A stretch of 64,000 bases of DNA from an uncultured Methylococcaceae bacterium (lineage in GTDB: Bacteria > Pseudomonadota > Gammaproteobacteria > Methylococcales > Methylomonadaceae). This document shows, piece by piece, positions 48,657 to 58,360 of the stretch. The stretch covers positions 1-64,000 of the forward strand of contig CAIXAE010000002.1 in the NCBI GenBank assembly GCA_903917345.1, written 5' to 3'. The position numbers and the translations under genes were made by a program. Position 1 is the first letter of the stretch; every line of letters begins with the position of its first letter. Below the pieces are notes generated by a model. It saw only the letters and a list, made by a program, of their open reading frames with translations. It was not told the origin of the DNA and searched no databases.

Positions 48657-50531
48657 TTACACAATATTCAGTTCATTCGCTCGACCCATACATAAGCGTT
48701 GAAAGACACGTGCGGCACTGATGCCATTAATCACAAAGGCAATAGTGATAGGCATCGCAAACCATGGTCCTTGGTTGCTAGCATGGGAGAGCAATAAGTC
48801 TTCCCCTAAAAACGCGGGTGATATAGGAAATCCTACCAGTCCTAGAAAACTTAAAAATAGTAATAACGATAATCTAGGCTGAGTTTCAGCAAAGGCGCGA
48901 TAAGCAAAAGGAGTCGCTGCAAAGTTATCATTTTTAAGTAGTTTCATTAGAACTACGATGCCTAATATCCATGCTGGAATAATGCCACTGGCAAATATGC
49001 CTACATCAAATAGAGCCTCTGGATTTAAAAACCAAATCGCCACACCCGCTAATATTGAGCTTAAACCAATCGCATTCCATACGCCAATAGGGTTATGTTT
49101 AATGCTGAATGCACTTAATGAAGTCAGTACCATTAAAGCTGAAACTGGAATTGCAATGTATTCTGTTCCTGAACGAGTAGCAAGAATAACGAGTCCAAAT
49201 AAAGCAAAGGTAGAGCAACCATAGATTAGCTTTAATATGGGCGGTGTTTTGTTAATCCATACGCCTATACTTTTTAGTGGGTGCCAAAGGATTGATCGAA
49301 CCAACAACTCTAAATTACCTTCTTGTAGAGAAAAGACATACAAGGTGTTTTGTAAAACTTCGGGTAATACGTTTCGCAATGAAGCGGGTAAAAACTGAAA
49401 GCGTGAATGACTATCTTGTATATAAAAGTCACTGTCTGTTGAGCCTTCAACGCGCAACATATGTACTACGATAGATGGGGACACCAAAAGTTGGTAGCAG
49501 CGCAAAAAAGCATTACCAACGAAGTGGAGTAACACAAGATCATTTAATCCTAATGCCAATTCCATAAACATAAACCCTACTTGGGTAATAGAGGCATAAG
49601 CCACTTTACCTTTAATGTTGGATTGAGTTTTCTCAGATAGGCTGGCGATAATAACGGTGAGTAAACCGATATTAAAAACGCTTAAGCGCGTTAAATAGTA
49701 ATACGACCATATAGGTTCTGTTCTAAATAATAAAAACACCCCTAGATGGACTGATAATGCGCCATAGAATATAGCACTTGAGGGGGTGGGGCCTTCCATT
49801 GCTCTGGGTAGCCAAAAACAGAAAGGGAATTGGGCAGATTTACCGGAGGCTGCTATCAAGATTAAGGTAGAGACTAACCATAGGGATGCATAGCCCGCAG
49901 GCGGCATGGAAGGGTTGTTAAATAAGTCGGCGAGTTCACTGAAGTGTTGGCTCTCGTGAAACAGTAAGTGACTCATCCATGCGCCTAATAATAAGCCGAT
50001 GTCACAAAACCGATAGATAGTGTAGGCGCGTAAAGCGTTACGCACGGGTTGTACGCGGTGACGGTAAAAAGCGATGAGTAAGAAGGAGGAAATCCCGACT
50101 ATTTCCCAGCCCGCGAATAAGATATCTATAGTGCCTGATAAAACTACCATATTAAGGCCAAAAGCAAAGCTAAAGATGGTCATAAAGAAGCGTTTATAAC
50201 CTTCTTCTCTGTGTAAATAAACGCGGCAATATTTGACGATAATCGAGAAGATTGCCCATACACAAAACAAGTAAACGGCACCGATTTTATCTAGGTAAAA
50301 AATGATCGGAAAGCGATAATCGGCCGTTTGATAAAGGGTAAACCATTCAAACTCATGGCTCGGAAACCCCGCAAATCCCCAAATTAATAATAAAGTAATG
50401 ATACTAATACCCATAGCATGGGTAAACCAAAAGCTAATGTTTGCTATTTTTTGTTCATTTTTCTCAGATAAAAAAATCAACAGAAAGCCTAAGAAGGGTA
50501 AACCTAAGCTGGTTAAGATTAATCCGTTCAT
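48657..50531 (-). CDS. dabB: Inorganic carbon transporter subunit DabB
   Basis: A 624-residue NuoL/ND5-like proton-conducting membrane protein, the partner of DabA in the DAB carbon-uptake system. The antiporter core appears in DILFAGWEIVGISSFLLIAF and SAQFPFCFWLPRAMEGPTPS, with the conserved helix-breaking lysine and glutamate. Fourteen or so membrane helices are expected. A stand-alone ND5 gene directly behind a DabA gene is diagnostic. Known DAB systems couple cation flux to one-way hydration of CO2 to bicarbonate. The start overlaps the dabA stop (ATGA). Confidence 0.92.
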   Translation of the reverse strand: MNGLILTSLGLPFLGFLLIFLSEKNEQKIANISFWFTHAMGISIITLLLIWGFAGFPSHEFEWFTLYQTADYRFPIIFYLDKIGAVYLFCVWAIFSIIVKYCRVYLHREEGYKRFFMTIFSFAFGLNMVVLSGTIDILFAGWEIVGISSFLLIAFYRHRVQPVRNALRAYTIYRFCDIGLLLGAWMSHLLFHESQHFSELADLFNNPSMPPAGYASLWLVSTLILIAASGKSAQFPFCFWLPRAMEGPTPSSAIFYGALSVHLGVFLLFRTEPIWSYYYLTRLSVFNIGLLTVIIASLSEKTQSNIKGKVAYASITQVGFMFMELALGLNDLVLLHFVGNAFLRCYQLLVSPSIVVHMLRVEGSTDSDFYIQDSHSRFQFLPASLRNVLPEVLQNTLYVFSLQEGNLELLVRSILWHPLKSIGVWINKTPPILKLIYGCSTFALFGLVILATRSGTEYIAIPVSALMVLTSLSAFSIKHNPIGVWNAIGLSSILAGVAIWFLNPEALFDVGIFASGIIPAWILGIVVLMKLLKNDNFAATPFAYRAFAETQPRLSLLLFLSFLGLVGFPISPAFLGEDLLLSHASNQGPWFAMPITIAFVINGISAARVFQRLCMGRANELNIV

Positions 50532-53101
50532 GCATGGCTCCTAACAAATTGGTGTACAGGTATAGTAGTGACTTTACCCGCTAAAATGTTCGCTGATGTA
50601 TCGGCTGACGGTACGATGCTACTGTCTGGAAGTGTAACTACTTCCCAACCTTTAGCAGAGTATAGGGCGAGTTCATGGGTGTCTGGGTGACAAGAAACTA
50701 CTCGCACCCATTCGTTATCTAACCATTCTTTAAGTGCGCCTAGTTTTCCTACAGTTTTATCTACAATTTCTTTGCCTTGTTCTATTACGATTAATAAACG
50801 CGCGGGTTGGTGAACTTCTATCATTTGATGAGGTAGACCGGTTCTTAAATCACCTTCTACGCCGTTAGCAACGCCGAGCAAGCCAATAACGTTATGTGGC
50901 AATTTAGTGCCCGCACCATAAACTGAGTTATCAATTCGTGAGAATAAATACTCCAAATTAATACCACCACAGACAGGAATAACCGCACTTAGGATTTTGG
51001 CCATAACGTCTCCTTCGGCATCCGTGTTTGGATCATAGGAATGTAAGAACGCTCTACGGTCCATAAAAAAATCACGGGTTAATTGACGTCTACCGACAAT
51101 GGCGTAAAGATTATTTGAATGATTGTATTCGGGTCTGGGTTCAAAAATAGAGGTAGCACGTTCTCTAACATGGTTATGAGCAATGGTATTGCCTTGCTTT
51201 TGGGGTGCCAATTCAAACCATCTGCAACGTTCCGCGGCATTACGATCTAACGCTTCTGTCATATTTGCTTGAAAGGCAGGCAAATTAGGTGCGGGGTGCT
51301 GATCAAGTAAATGTAGATCAAAATAAGTGATTTCATCACGGCTAGTGTTGTGTAAAGCCGCTACGAAACGTGTGCTATTTGGAATATCAATGCCGCGTTC
51401 ACGTAAAATTTCACGAACAGGTTCATGGTTGGCCATCCAAGCAAATGCTCTTGCATTCGGAGCGCCTGGTTTACCTGAACAAGCACCGCAATCATAAGCT
51501 GCAAAATGTGGATTGTTAACGCTACTAGAGCCATGGGCTATAACTACAACTAAGGGAGCAAAGTGATCCGTTAATCCAATATTTGTTAATAGCCCTGTCA
51601 ATTTATCGGCCATTTCAGTTAAAGAGAAACCTAACAGATGCCCCTCGGGTGTAGGTTCATCAGACTCTCTTAATAAATGCAGTTGAGAGTGAGTATCCAC
51701 TTCGCTTAATGCTCTAATTTTAGGGAGCTTTGAGCCGGGGCTAAAGACATCCCAAGCCATTCTTGCAGCATAACCCAGGCCTAAAGTTTGGGTATAAAAC
51801 AAGCCTCTCAACATAGAGTGAGCGGAGAAATGCATGTGTTTTATTTTCTTTAATTGAGGGTTAGATGTCGGTTTAGGTTTATCAGTCGATTCTGTAATTA
51901 AGTGCTTTGGGGTAATGATGTTTGGGCACTGTGCAACAGGATAGGCGTCATCCAAACCTTGGTAGAAGAAATCAATACCAAAAAAACCTGCCGCACCAAA
52001 TGTTTCAATGGCGGGGTTTACTTCCTCTAAGTTTCGGCGAATAGAGCACTCTCTATCATCGATACAGAATAAGGCTTGTGCTTCTGGTAGATTCGGGTTG
52101 GGTTTTATTGGTTTACTGTTTTTAAGGGCAAGTAATAGCTCACTGTGTAAAGACCATTCCATGGCTTCATGCCATACTTTTAAGCGTAATGGAATTTTAG
52201 GGCTAATGGCACCTTCTTTGAGTAAAGGTGTGTTTTCTGGATGTGACACTTCTGAAATTGCAGTGAATTCATGCCCCTTTTTCTTGATTAAAAACGCTAG
52301 TTCTAAGCAAAGTTCGATGGCTATCAATTCTTTAAGAGAAATTTCTCGATAGGCAAGGAGGGTTTTGGGATTTTGTTCGATGACACTCACCATCCCAGAC
52401 CAGCCTGGATGACCCAGTAGCATTTCTAATAAATATTGTTCGTAGAGAGTTTCATCACCGACTATTTTATTTAAACAGATGTTAATCACATCATCCAGTG
52501 ATTTGTTCAATAAATTAAGGACAAACGGTTCATTGAGAGGATAGAGTGGAATTAAACTATTTTGAGCCAAACGTGTGATACATGCCCAAAAATGTTCTCC
52601 TTCTTTAGGTAAACTCCATCGACTAATACCTTGATCAAGAAAGTTGCTTAGGAGTCTGAATAATACAGGGTGAACTTGTGAGTTAAGATCAAACTCTAAA
52701 TGGGTTAGCCAAGACGTTCTTATACCTTGATTGGCTAAAGAAACAGGGGGGTAATGCCCCGTTGGGTCTTGGTCAAAAAGACTAATTTTAAGTTTTTCTT
52801 GAGTTTTCGCGTCACAACCTGCGTGATCTAATGCCCAAGTCAGCGCATTTTGTTTAATACGGCCTTCTTGATATAAATTTTGATAGTACTCTAGGGCTAA
52901 ATAACTTCGTGCGCCAAAAATTTTGGCAGCAATAGCCACGCCCTCATGAAAGGGGTGGTCTTGTACGGCATGTAATGTGTTGTGATGAATGAAATCTTTT
53001 AGAGGACCTTGAGCAGGTAACCAATGGGATATGTGCGCTATTGAAGCATCAATATTAAAAGCTTTGTGTAAAGCTGCTTCAGCATCTTCGTGAAAAACCA
53101 T
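50528..53101 (-). CDS. dabA: Inorganic carbon transporter subunit DabA (DUF2309)
   Basis: An 857-residue DUF2309 protein with a beta-carbonic-anhydrase-like zinc site. Motifs ALFCIDDRECSIRR and VVVIAHGSSSVNNPHFAAYD followed by CGACSGKPGAPNARAFA carry the expected ligands C346, D348, H523 and C538. These are within a few residues of C351, D353, H524 and C539 of the Halothiobacillus enzyme. Start ATG 53101 is chosen; an in-frame TTG at 53113 directly abuts GAGG and could not use it. With DabB it accumulates bicarbonate inside the cell. A carbon-fixing or carboxylation-heavy metabolism is implied. Confidence 0.95.
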   Translation of the reverse strand: MVFHEDAEAALHKAFNIDASIAHISHWLPAQGPLKDFIHHNTLHAVQDHPFHEGVAIAAKIFGARSYLALEYYQNLYQEGRIKQNALTWALDHAGCDAKTQEKLKISLFDQDPTGHYPPVSLANQGIRTSWLTHLEFDLNSQVHPVLFRLLSNFLDQGISRWSLPKEGEHFWACITRLAQNSLIPLYPLNEPFVLNLLNKSLDDVINICLNKIVGDETLYEQYLLEMLLGHPGWSGMVSVIEQNPKTLLAYREISLKELIAIELCLELAFLIKKKGHEFTAISEVSHPENTPLLKEGAISPKIPLRLKVWHEAMEWSLHSELLLALKNSKPIKPNPNLPEAQALFCIDDRECSIRRNLEEVNPAIETFGAAGFFGIDFFYQGLDDAYPVAQCPNIITPKHLITESTDKPKPTSNPQLKKIKHMHFSAHSMLRGLFYTQTLGLGYAARMAWDVFSPGSKLPKIRALSEVDTHSQLHLLRESDEPTPEGHLLGFSLTEMADKLTGLLTNIGLTDHFAPLVVVIAHGSSSVNNPHFAAYDCGACSGKPGAPNARAFAWMANHEPVREILRERGIDIPNSTRFVAALHNTSRDEITYFDLHLLDQHPAPNLPAFQANMTEALDRNAAERCRWFELAPQKQGNTIAHNHVRERATSIFEPRPEYNHSNNLYAIVGRRQLTRDFFMDRRAFLHSYDPNTDAEGDVMAKILSAVIPVCGGINLEYLFSRIDNSVYGAGTKLPHNVIGLLGVANGVEGDLRTGLPHQMIEVHQPARLLIVIEQGKEIVDKTVGKLGALKEWLDNEWVRVVSCHPDTHELALYSAKGWEVVTLPDSSIVPSADTSANILAGKVTTIPVHQFVRSHA

Positions 53102-53428
53102 ATTATTTTTCAACCTCAGTCATGTTATTGCATAAAGTGATTTTATAGAGCATCTGAAATGTCTAAAATCTGGAGTATCACTAATACCATGCATTAAACG
53201 AGCCAGATTCGTTAGGTTGTGAGACGTAATTCGCTACGAATAGGTAATTTATTGATATGTTGATGGTTGTTAGTTTGGGTTAGCGTATGTATGTGGTTAG
53301 GTTCTTCAGGAACCCAGATAAGAGAGTGGGGTCGAAAGTGAGATGTGCTTGTTTTTTGTGCAAATAAACCGAATTTTTCGGTTTAAATCCCCCAAAGGGT
53401 TACCATTATAATTTCGAATTTATTCAAG
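53102..53428. other. Intergenic region between pgaD and dabA
   Basis: About 327 bp without a gene. A perfect 9-bp inverted repeat, TAAACCGAA-TTT-TTCGGTTTA (53365-53385), lies 44 bp beyond the pgaD stop and could be a weak terminator for pga. GGTTC-TTCAG-GAACC near 53300 is a second short hairpin. The dabAB promoter should lie in the last 100 bp before 53101, but no clear pair of hexamers was resolved. Confidence 0.5.
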
Positions 53429-53881
53429 TTAATGGTTGGAGGTTATGTGATCAGCCAATTGCACGATATGGCCTCGATCATCATAAAACACGGTGATGAG
53501 TTTCGCGTTTCTGCAGTTTTGGAGCTCCGTGTTTTTAACTTGATAAAACTCACAAATGTCTTCGTCGGTCACAACTGTTTTAGCCGTCTTTTTAATATAA
53601 CGGGTTAATAGGTTTCTATAGATAATCCATACAATCCAAAGCCCTGCCATGATTAATAGGGTAATAAAGTAGATCTCTAAAAGTTCTAAAAGACTTTTGT
53701 AACCACCAAACCAACGCATTTCATTGATCATTTTTTTGTCGCCCAATACCCAGCTGGTTAAAGTGACTAAAGGGATTAATAAATAAATCCACATGGCCCA
53801 ACAGATTAGCCAAGCGAAAAAAGCACCTAGGCGTTTTTGTATACTTTGTAATTGGGGGGCATTGATGATGTAAGCTCTCAT
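53429..53881 (-). CDS. pgaD: PgaD-like poly-N-acetylglucosamine synthesis protein
   Basis: A 150-residue membrane protein with two helices (AFFAWLICWAMWIYLLIPLV and LEIYFITLLIMAGLWIVWII) and a basic cytosolic tail. PgaD binds PgaC and, with cyclic di-GMP, turns on polymer synthesis. The N-terminus (YIINAPQLQSIQKRLGAFFA) and position directly after pgaC with a 4-bp overlap support the call; the family is poorly conserved. It ends the pga operon. Confidence 0.85.
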   Translation of the reverse strand: MRAYIINAPQLQSIQKRLGAFFAWLICWAMWIYLLIPLVTLTSWVLGDKKMINEMRWFGGYKSLLELLEIYFITLLIMAGLWIVWIIYRNLLTRYIKKTAKTVVTDEDICEFYQVKNTELQNCRNAKLITVFYDDRGHIVQLADHITSNH

Positions 53882-55206
53882 TTATGTCTTAAACCTCTAT
53901 CAACTGTCACCCAAATAGCACGTTGTCCGCGTTTCTTTAGTACTGCTTTAATGGACCCAAATATAGTGGTACCGACATTCATTAACCAGTACACAATTGG
54001 ATACCAGACCATCCAATAATAATATTTTGCAACGCCACCGGTTTTTTCTTCGTAATGTGAATCGATAAATAAACTGACTCCAAACTGAATAAGACAGGTC
54101 AAGCTTAAGAGCATGCTTGTCCAGCTAGGGCTTAAATCATGTAATGATTTAAGCGTGGACTCTGTCAGTAATTCAAACGGAGCAAAGATTAAATGCATCA
54201 GAATTAAGAAGGCCCAGATGACGCTGATTAAACATTCACTGTATAAAAGCCACATGCCGCGTGAAGACCAGCGAAATAATTTATTAAAGTAACGGAGTAG
54301 TACTTCTGTGCCGCCTTGCGCCCATCGGGATCTTTGTTTCCAAAGGCCTTCTAGGGTTTCTGGCATGAGCACCCAACATAAGGCATTCGGTTCAAAGTAG
54401 ATAGACCAGCCTGCGAGCTGTAGCTTCCAGCTAATATCAATGTCTTCTGTAACCATGTCATTGCTCCAGTACCCCACTTGATGCAAGGCTGATTTACGAA
54501 AACCAGCAATAACGCCTGATACTGTAAATATCTGTCCATAAGACCGTTGTGCTCTTTTAATCATCCCAACAATAGCTGAAAATTCACCCACTTGAATTCG
54601 ACCTAAAAGGGTAGAGCGATTTCTAATTCTAGGGTTACCTGTGACTGCCCCTACTTTAGGATTATCTAAAAAGTGCTTAACCATCCATGCACAAGCTTCT
54701 GGCGCTAAGAGAGCATCACCATCAATACAGACGAGTATTTCACTATTAGCAATTAGAGCACCTGCGCGCAGCCCCATCGCTTTACCTTGGTTTGTATGCA
54801 AGTTAACGACCCGCAACTTTTCATGCTTATTCGCTAGTTCTTGCAAGATGTCGAGAGTATTGTCTTTACTGCCGTCATTGATAGCAATAATTTCATAGTT
54901 AGGGTACTTTTGATGCAACAATATATCGATGGTTTCACGAATGTTGGCGGCTTCGTTATAACAAGGAATTAGAATTGAAACAGGTGGATATTCTTTTAAT
55001 TCAGGCAAATGTTCAGCATTGCCTGTGTTACGCCATTCGAATCTGAAGTAAAAAATAAGCGCACCAAACATCCACACATAGGCCATAAATAAAGGGTAGT
55101 AATAGATAAACCCTTCTATGTTGGCATCTATAGGTGTCCATAAACTGACGAGTGTATGCCAGTGCGATTGGATTGAGTCAGTCCAGTATTGCAAATTAAA
55201 AGTCAT
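53878..55206 (-). CDS. pgaC: Poly-beta-1,6-N-acetylglucosamine synthase
   Basis: A 442-residue GT2 processive glycosyltransferase. Family motifs are PVSILIPCYNEAANIRETID, IAINDGSKDNTLDILQELAN, the UDP-sugar site VCIDGDALL, NPRIRNRSTLLGRIQVGEFS, TVSGVIAGF, EDIDISWKLQLAGW and QRSRWAQGG. Two or three membrane helices flank the catalytic core. With PgaD it polymerises and exports PNAG, a biofilm matrix polymer. The start lies 18 bp after the pgaB stop, and the ATGA overlap with pgaD indicates coupling. Confidence 0.96.
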   Translation of the reverse strand: MTFNLQYWTDSIQSHWHTLVSLWTPIDANIEGFIYYYPLFMAYVWMFGALIFYFRFEWRNTGNAEHLPELKEYPPVSILIPCYNEAANIRETIDILLHQKYPNYEIIAINDGSKDNTLDILQELANKHEKLRVVNLHTNQGKAMGLRAGALIANSEILVCIDGDALLAPEACAWMVKHFLDNPKVGAVTGNPRIRNRSTLLGRIQVGEFSAIVGMIKRAQRSYGQIFTVSGVIAGFRKSALHQVGYWSNDMVTEDIDISWKLQLAGWSIYFEPNALCWVLMPETLEGLWKQRSRWAQGGTEVLLRYFNKLFRWSSRGMWLLYSECLISVIWAFLILMHLIFAPFELLTESTLKSLHDLSPSWTSMLLSLTCLIQFGVSLFIDSHYEEKTGGVAKYYYWMVWYPIVYWLMNVGTTIFGSIKAVLKKRGQRAIWVTVDRGLRHK

Positions 55207-55224
55207 TATTGATGTGTATCTATC

Positions 55225-57135
55225 TTAAGGGATATCGGGGACTGTAAATTTTTCTTGTAAGTCTTTTAATGTAGGATGATTTTCAAAGACATTATCAGGG
55301 TAATAGCCAATATGTTTAACACCGTGTTTTTGTAATAAATTAACTTGGCCTAAAAAAGTTTTCATCGGTATTTTTTGGGCGTTCTTCCAATCAACTGTTT
55401 GTAATTCAAAGACCGTTTTATTTAAACCATATCGATGCGTGGCAGCTTTTTTTACGAGGTCTGTCAGCCATTCGGTTGGATTCTCTGCTTCTTCCATAAA
55501 GGGCATAGCTTCGATTGCGACATAGTCATAATGCGCTAAAAAAGAATCGTAGGATTGGGCGAACCATTCTTCACTGAAAGGTTTTATTAACGGTAAAGAA
55601 TAAAAGTTTCTTGCGGTTTTAATGCCCGGTCTGTAAAAGCGAACTCTATTAGCCAATGCATCTGTAAATTGGTTAATCAATTCTGTTTTGTGTTCACCCC
55701 AACTTAAACTCAGTTTTGGATTCTTATGTATCACGTCAAATTCAGTAGGAAATCCCCAGACTTCTTTACTGTATTCTAAGGCCAAAGGTGATACGTCTTC
55801 AAAATCTGATAAGATGCCATCATCATGAAATAACAAGCCATCAAAGTTACAATAGATAGCTAAATCTTCATAAATATCGGTAATATATTGACGCGCTTCT
55901 GGGTTAAAAGGAGAGAGTCGCGTGTAAATGTGGCTGGAGCTTTGAGGTTTACCATCACGCCATTCTTTAACATACCAAGATTCTGGTATGTCATCTTTTT
56001 GATACGCCAAAATAGGCATCCACGCATAGACTCTTACATCAGCTACTTTCTTTAATTGCCAAGCAACGCGATTAAATAAATCAGCTTTAACCGGTAAGTG
56101 TCGATTAGGAAAGTACAAAGCATCCGCATTACCGTCGCCATCAGGATCTGCATATGCCTGTAAATAGACTGTAGTAATACGCATATCTTTAATGCGTTGA
56201 ATTTCAATGTCAATGTTATGGTTAAGTTGCTCTGGATCTGTGTCATACAGATAGTCCATATCTATATGGGCTATGCGTAATGGTCTATCCGCTCTGAGTT
56301 TTGACACAATCGCAGCAAATTCTTTGATGTTAGGATTATCTGCGATCAGTAAGCGTTTTAAATTTCCTATATCGGCTAAGGTGTTAGCACCATCAATCAA
56401 ACCCATAGTCATGGGCATGCCCGCCTTGCGAGCGGCCATGAGTGTTAATTGATTGTATTCACCATACGGCCAAACCATCACTCTAGGCCTTACACCGGCA
56501 TGTTGAAAAATAAGATTAGCGCTTTTTATTAAATCATTTTGGATTCTTTCTTGGTAATCGGTTGCTGATTCATAAATGAGCATGGGATCATCATAAACAC
56601 GTGTCACTGCGGCGGCTTGGGTATTACCTTGTGGGTTACCTAATACGCCCCTATGTAAGTCAAAACTGTGTGAGGCTATTTCTATTAAACCGGATTGGGT
56701 TAATTCTTTAATCTGAGCCCAATTCATTAAGGGTTTTGTGGGTTTATTCTCATCAGTATTTTCACCCATCCAACTTCCTACTAATGAAACGGTGGCAGGG
56801 TAGTGATGTTTTTTTAAGAGAGGGAATGCTCGGGTATAAAAACTTTGGTAGCCATCATCAAAGGTAATGACAACGGCTTTATTAGGTAATGTGTATTTAC
56901 CTGCAGCCGCATCAAAGATTTGTTGAACACTAATGACTTTGTAGTTATTTTCTTTTAGCCATAGTAATTGTTCTTCAAAGTGTTTTTGGCTTAAATCGAC
57001 GGCATCTTCTTCAGTGCTTTTGTTGTCGATAATGTCGTGATAGTTAAGTACTAAAAAGCTCGATTCTTCGGCTATAGCATTACTTATAAAGCAGCTTAGA
57101 CATAATCCTAAGATGATTCTTTTAAGGATAGGCAT
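55225..57135 (-). CDS. pgaB: PNAG deacetylase PgaB
   Basis: A 637-residue periplasmic enzyme with a signal peptide (MPILKRIILGLCLSCFISNA). The N-terminal NodB-type deacetylase (residues about 30-270) shows LVLNYHDI, AVVITFDDGYQSFYTRAFPL and ASHSFDLHRG. The C-terminal glycoside-hydrolase-like domain (GH153) begins LRIAHIDMDYLYDTDPEQLN and has LQAYADPDGDGNADALYFPN. It partly deacetylates PNAG for export. Start M at 57135 is chosen because it gives a clean signal peptide; ATG 57162 or TTG 57198 are alternatives. No pgaA porin gene precedes it. Confidence 0.93.
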   Translation of the reverse strand: MPILKRIILGLCLSCFISNAIAEESSFLVLNYHDIIDNKSTEEDAVDLSQKHFEEQLLWLKENNYKVISVQQIFDAAAGKYTLPNKAVVITFDDGYQSFYTRAFPLLKKHHYPATVSLVGSWMGENTDENKPTKPLMNWAQIKELTQSGLIEIASHSFDLHRGVLGNPQGNTQAAAVTRVYDDPMLIYESATDYQERIQNDLIKSANLIFQHAGVRPRVMVWPYGEYNQLTLMAARKAGMPMTMGLIDGANTLADIGNLKRLLIADNPNIKEFAAIVSKLRADRPLRIAHIDMDYLYDTDPEQLNHNIDIEIQRIKDMRITTVYLQAYADPDGDGNADALYFPNRHLPVKADLFNRVAWQLKKVADVRVYAWMPILAYQKDDIPESWYVKEWRDGKPQSSSHIYTRLSPFNPEARQYITDIYEDLAIYCNFDGLLFHDDGILSDFEDVSPLALEYSKEVWGFPTEFDVIHKNPKLSLSWGEHKTELINQFTDALANRVRFYRPGIKTARNFYSLPLIKPFSEEWFAQSYDSFLAHYDYVAIEAMPFMEEAENPTEWLTDLVKKAATHRYGLNKTVFELQTVDWKNAQKIPMKTFLGQVNLLQKHGVKHIGYYPDNVFENHPTLKDLQEKFTVPDIP

Positions 57136-57299
57136 TGGCGTGTTAGCAAAAAAATGAGTCATGCAGTGGGAGGCAAAATGAAGTTTGAATGAGTACAATG
57201 TATTTTGAAAGATGTTTAACTCTGCTACTGATTGCTTAACAGATAGAGACTTATATTATCCTAATAAGTTCTATTCGGTGACTTAATAATTTTATGTTG

Positions 57300-58052
57300 T
57301 TAAAACTTAAGAAAATCATCCAAATTTTGTACACTAATCGGGTTTTGTTGCGCTAACAACTTATCATCGAAAGTATTATAGCCCCACAATGCGAAGATGA
57401 GCTTTATAGAAGATAATTCATCTGTTTTGATGACATTAATCAGCGTCGGTAAACGATCTTCAACAAAGATAATAGTTTGCTCAGGATGAGCATTTAAAAG
57501 CATTTTTAAGACTTCGGGTTTGTTCATATTACGATCTAAACCAAAGATACGGCTATCATCTAATTCAATTGAATTGGCCAGTAAGATTTGTTTTACAAAG
57601 CGTTCTTGTTTAGTGGTGACTATATACCAAGTACTTAGCTGACTTAATTTTTGTAGCTTAGAGGCTATGTCCGTAAATAAAGGATTTTTATTAATCCATT
57701 CGGCAAGGTCGCGATCTATCCATTTATCTCGAGTTTTACCAAATAACTGTTTTAAATCAGTAGTGGTCAGCTGAGTTTCCTCTAGTAGTTTTTGAATCAG
57801 TGCTGCGTAGTTTTCATAAATTTCTGATATAGCTGTTTGTTGGTAAAGCAAACGCATCGCGAGTATGGCTTCATAACCTGTTTCTATAATAGGGCGGACT
57901 AATTTAAATTGTTCAATCAAATCTGTTGGCGTAGTGAGTGGCATATCTTTCCAAATACTACAGCCCGCTTTCCAGCCTGTTATAGCTGTTTCAACTGCGC
58001 TGTCACAGATAACACCATCAAAATCGAGTGCATAAATGCTTGAACTGTTCAT
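57300..58052 (-). CDS. HAD-superfamily hydrolase
   Basis: A 250-residue haloacid-dehalogenase-fold protein. Motif I is YALDFDGVICDSAVETAI with the nucleophile and acid aspartates. The conserved STWYIVTTKQERFVKQIL segment supplies the motif II threonine and motif III lysine region, and motif IV is IIFVEDRLPTL. A helical cap domain of about 110 residues lies between motifs I and II. Phosphatase activity on a small metabolite is likely; the substrate is unknown. It lies 25 bp after the GIY-YIG gene in the same direction. Confidence 0.85.
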   Translation of the reverse strand: MNSSSIYALDFDGVICDSAVETAITGWKAGCSIWKDMPLTTPTDLIEQFKLVRPIIETGYEAILAMRLLYQQTAISEIYENYAALIQKLLEETQLTTTDLKQLFGKTRDKWIDRDLAEWINKNPLFTDIASKLQKLSQLSTWYIVTTKQERFVKQILLANSIELDDSRIFGLDRNMNKPEVLKMLLNAHPEQTIIFVEDRLPTLINVIKTDELSSIKLIFALWGYNTFDDKLLAQQNPISVQNLDDFLKF

Positions 58053-58076
58053 GATAAGTTTATTTTTTTACTAGAG

Positions 58077-58340
58077 TTAAGACGTAGAAGTGTTTTTGTA
58101 ATTAATAATGATAGCGGTTTTTTCAGCTTTGCTAAGTTTTTTAATGGCCATTTCACGTTTTGTCGCAGAACTTCGATTATGCCCGGTTTCTAAGTAGGCT
58201 AATTCTTTGGGGCTTCTATTTCTAAAATACTTTGCGCCTAGCCCAGTAGTGTGTTGATTAATGCGTCTATCAATATCAATCGTTATGCCTGTATATAAGG
58301 ACTCATCACTACACAGAATAATATACACAGACCAGTTCAT
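58077..58340 (-). CDS. GIY-YIG nuclease superfamily protein (UPF0213/YhbQ type)
   Basis: An 87-residue single-domain GIY-YIG protein. The signature is split as WSVYIILCSDESLYTGITID, with the conserved arginine in DRRINQHTTG and the catalytic-region GAKYFRNRSPKELAYLE. The rest, SSATKREMAIKKLSKAEKTA, is typical of the YhbQ/UPF0213 group. Nuclease activity and target are unproven for most members. It sits between def and the HAD gene. Confidence 0.9.
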   Translation of the reverse strand: MNWSVYIILCSDESLYTGITIDIDRRINQHTTGLGAKYFRNRSPKELAYLETGHNRSSATKREMAIKKLSKAEKTAIIINYKNTSTS

Positions 58341-58360
58341 GCGTGGCTTTTAAACATCGA

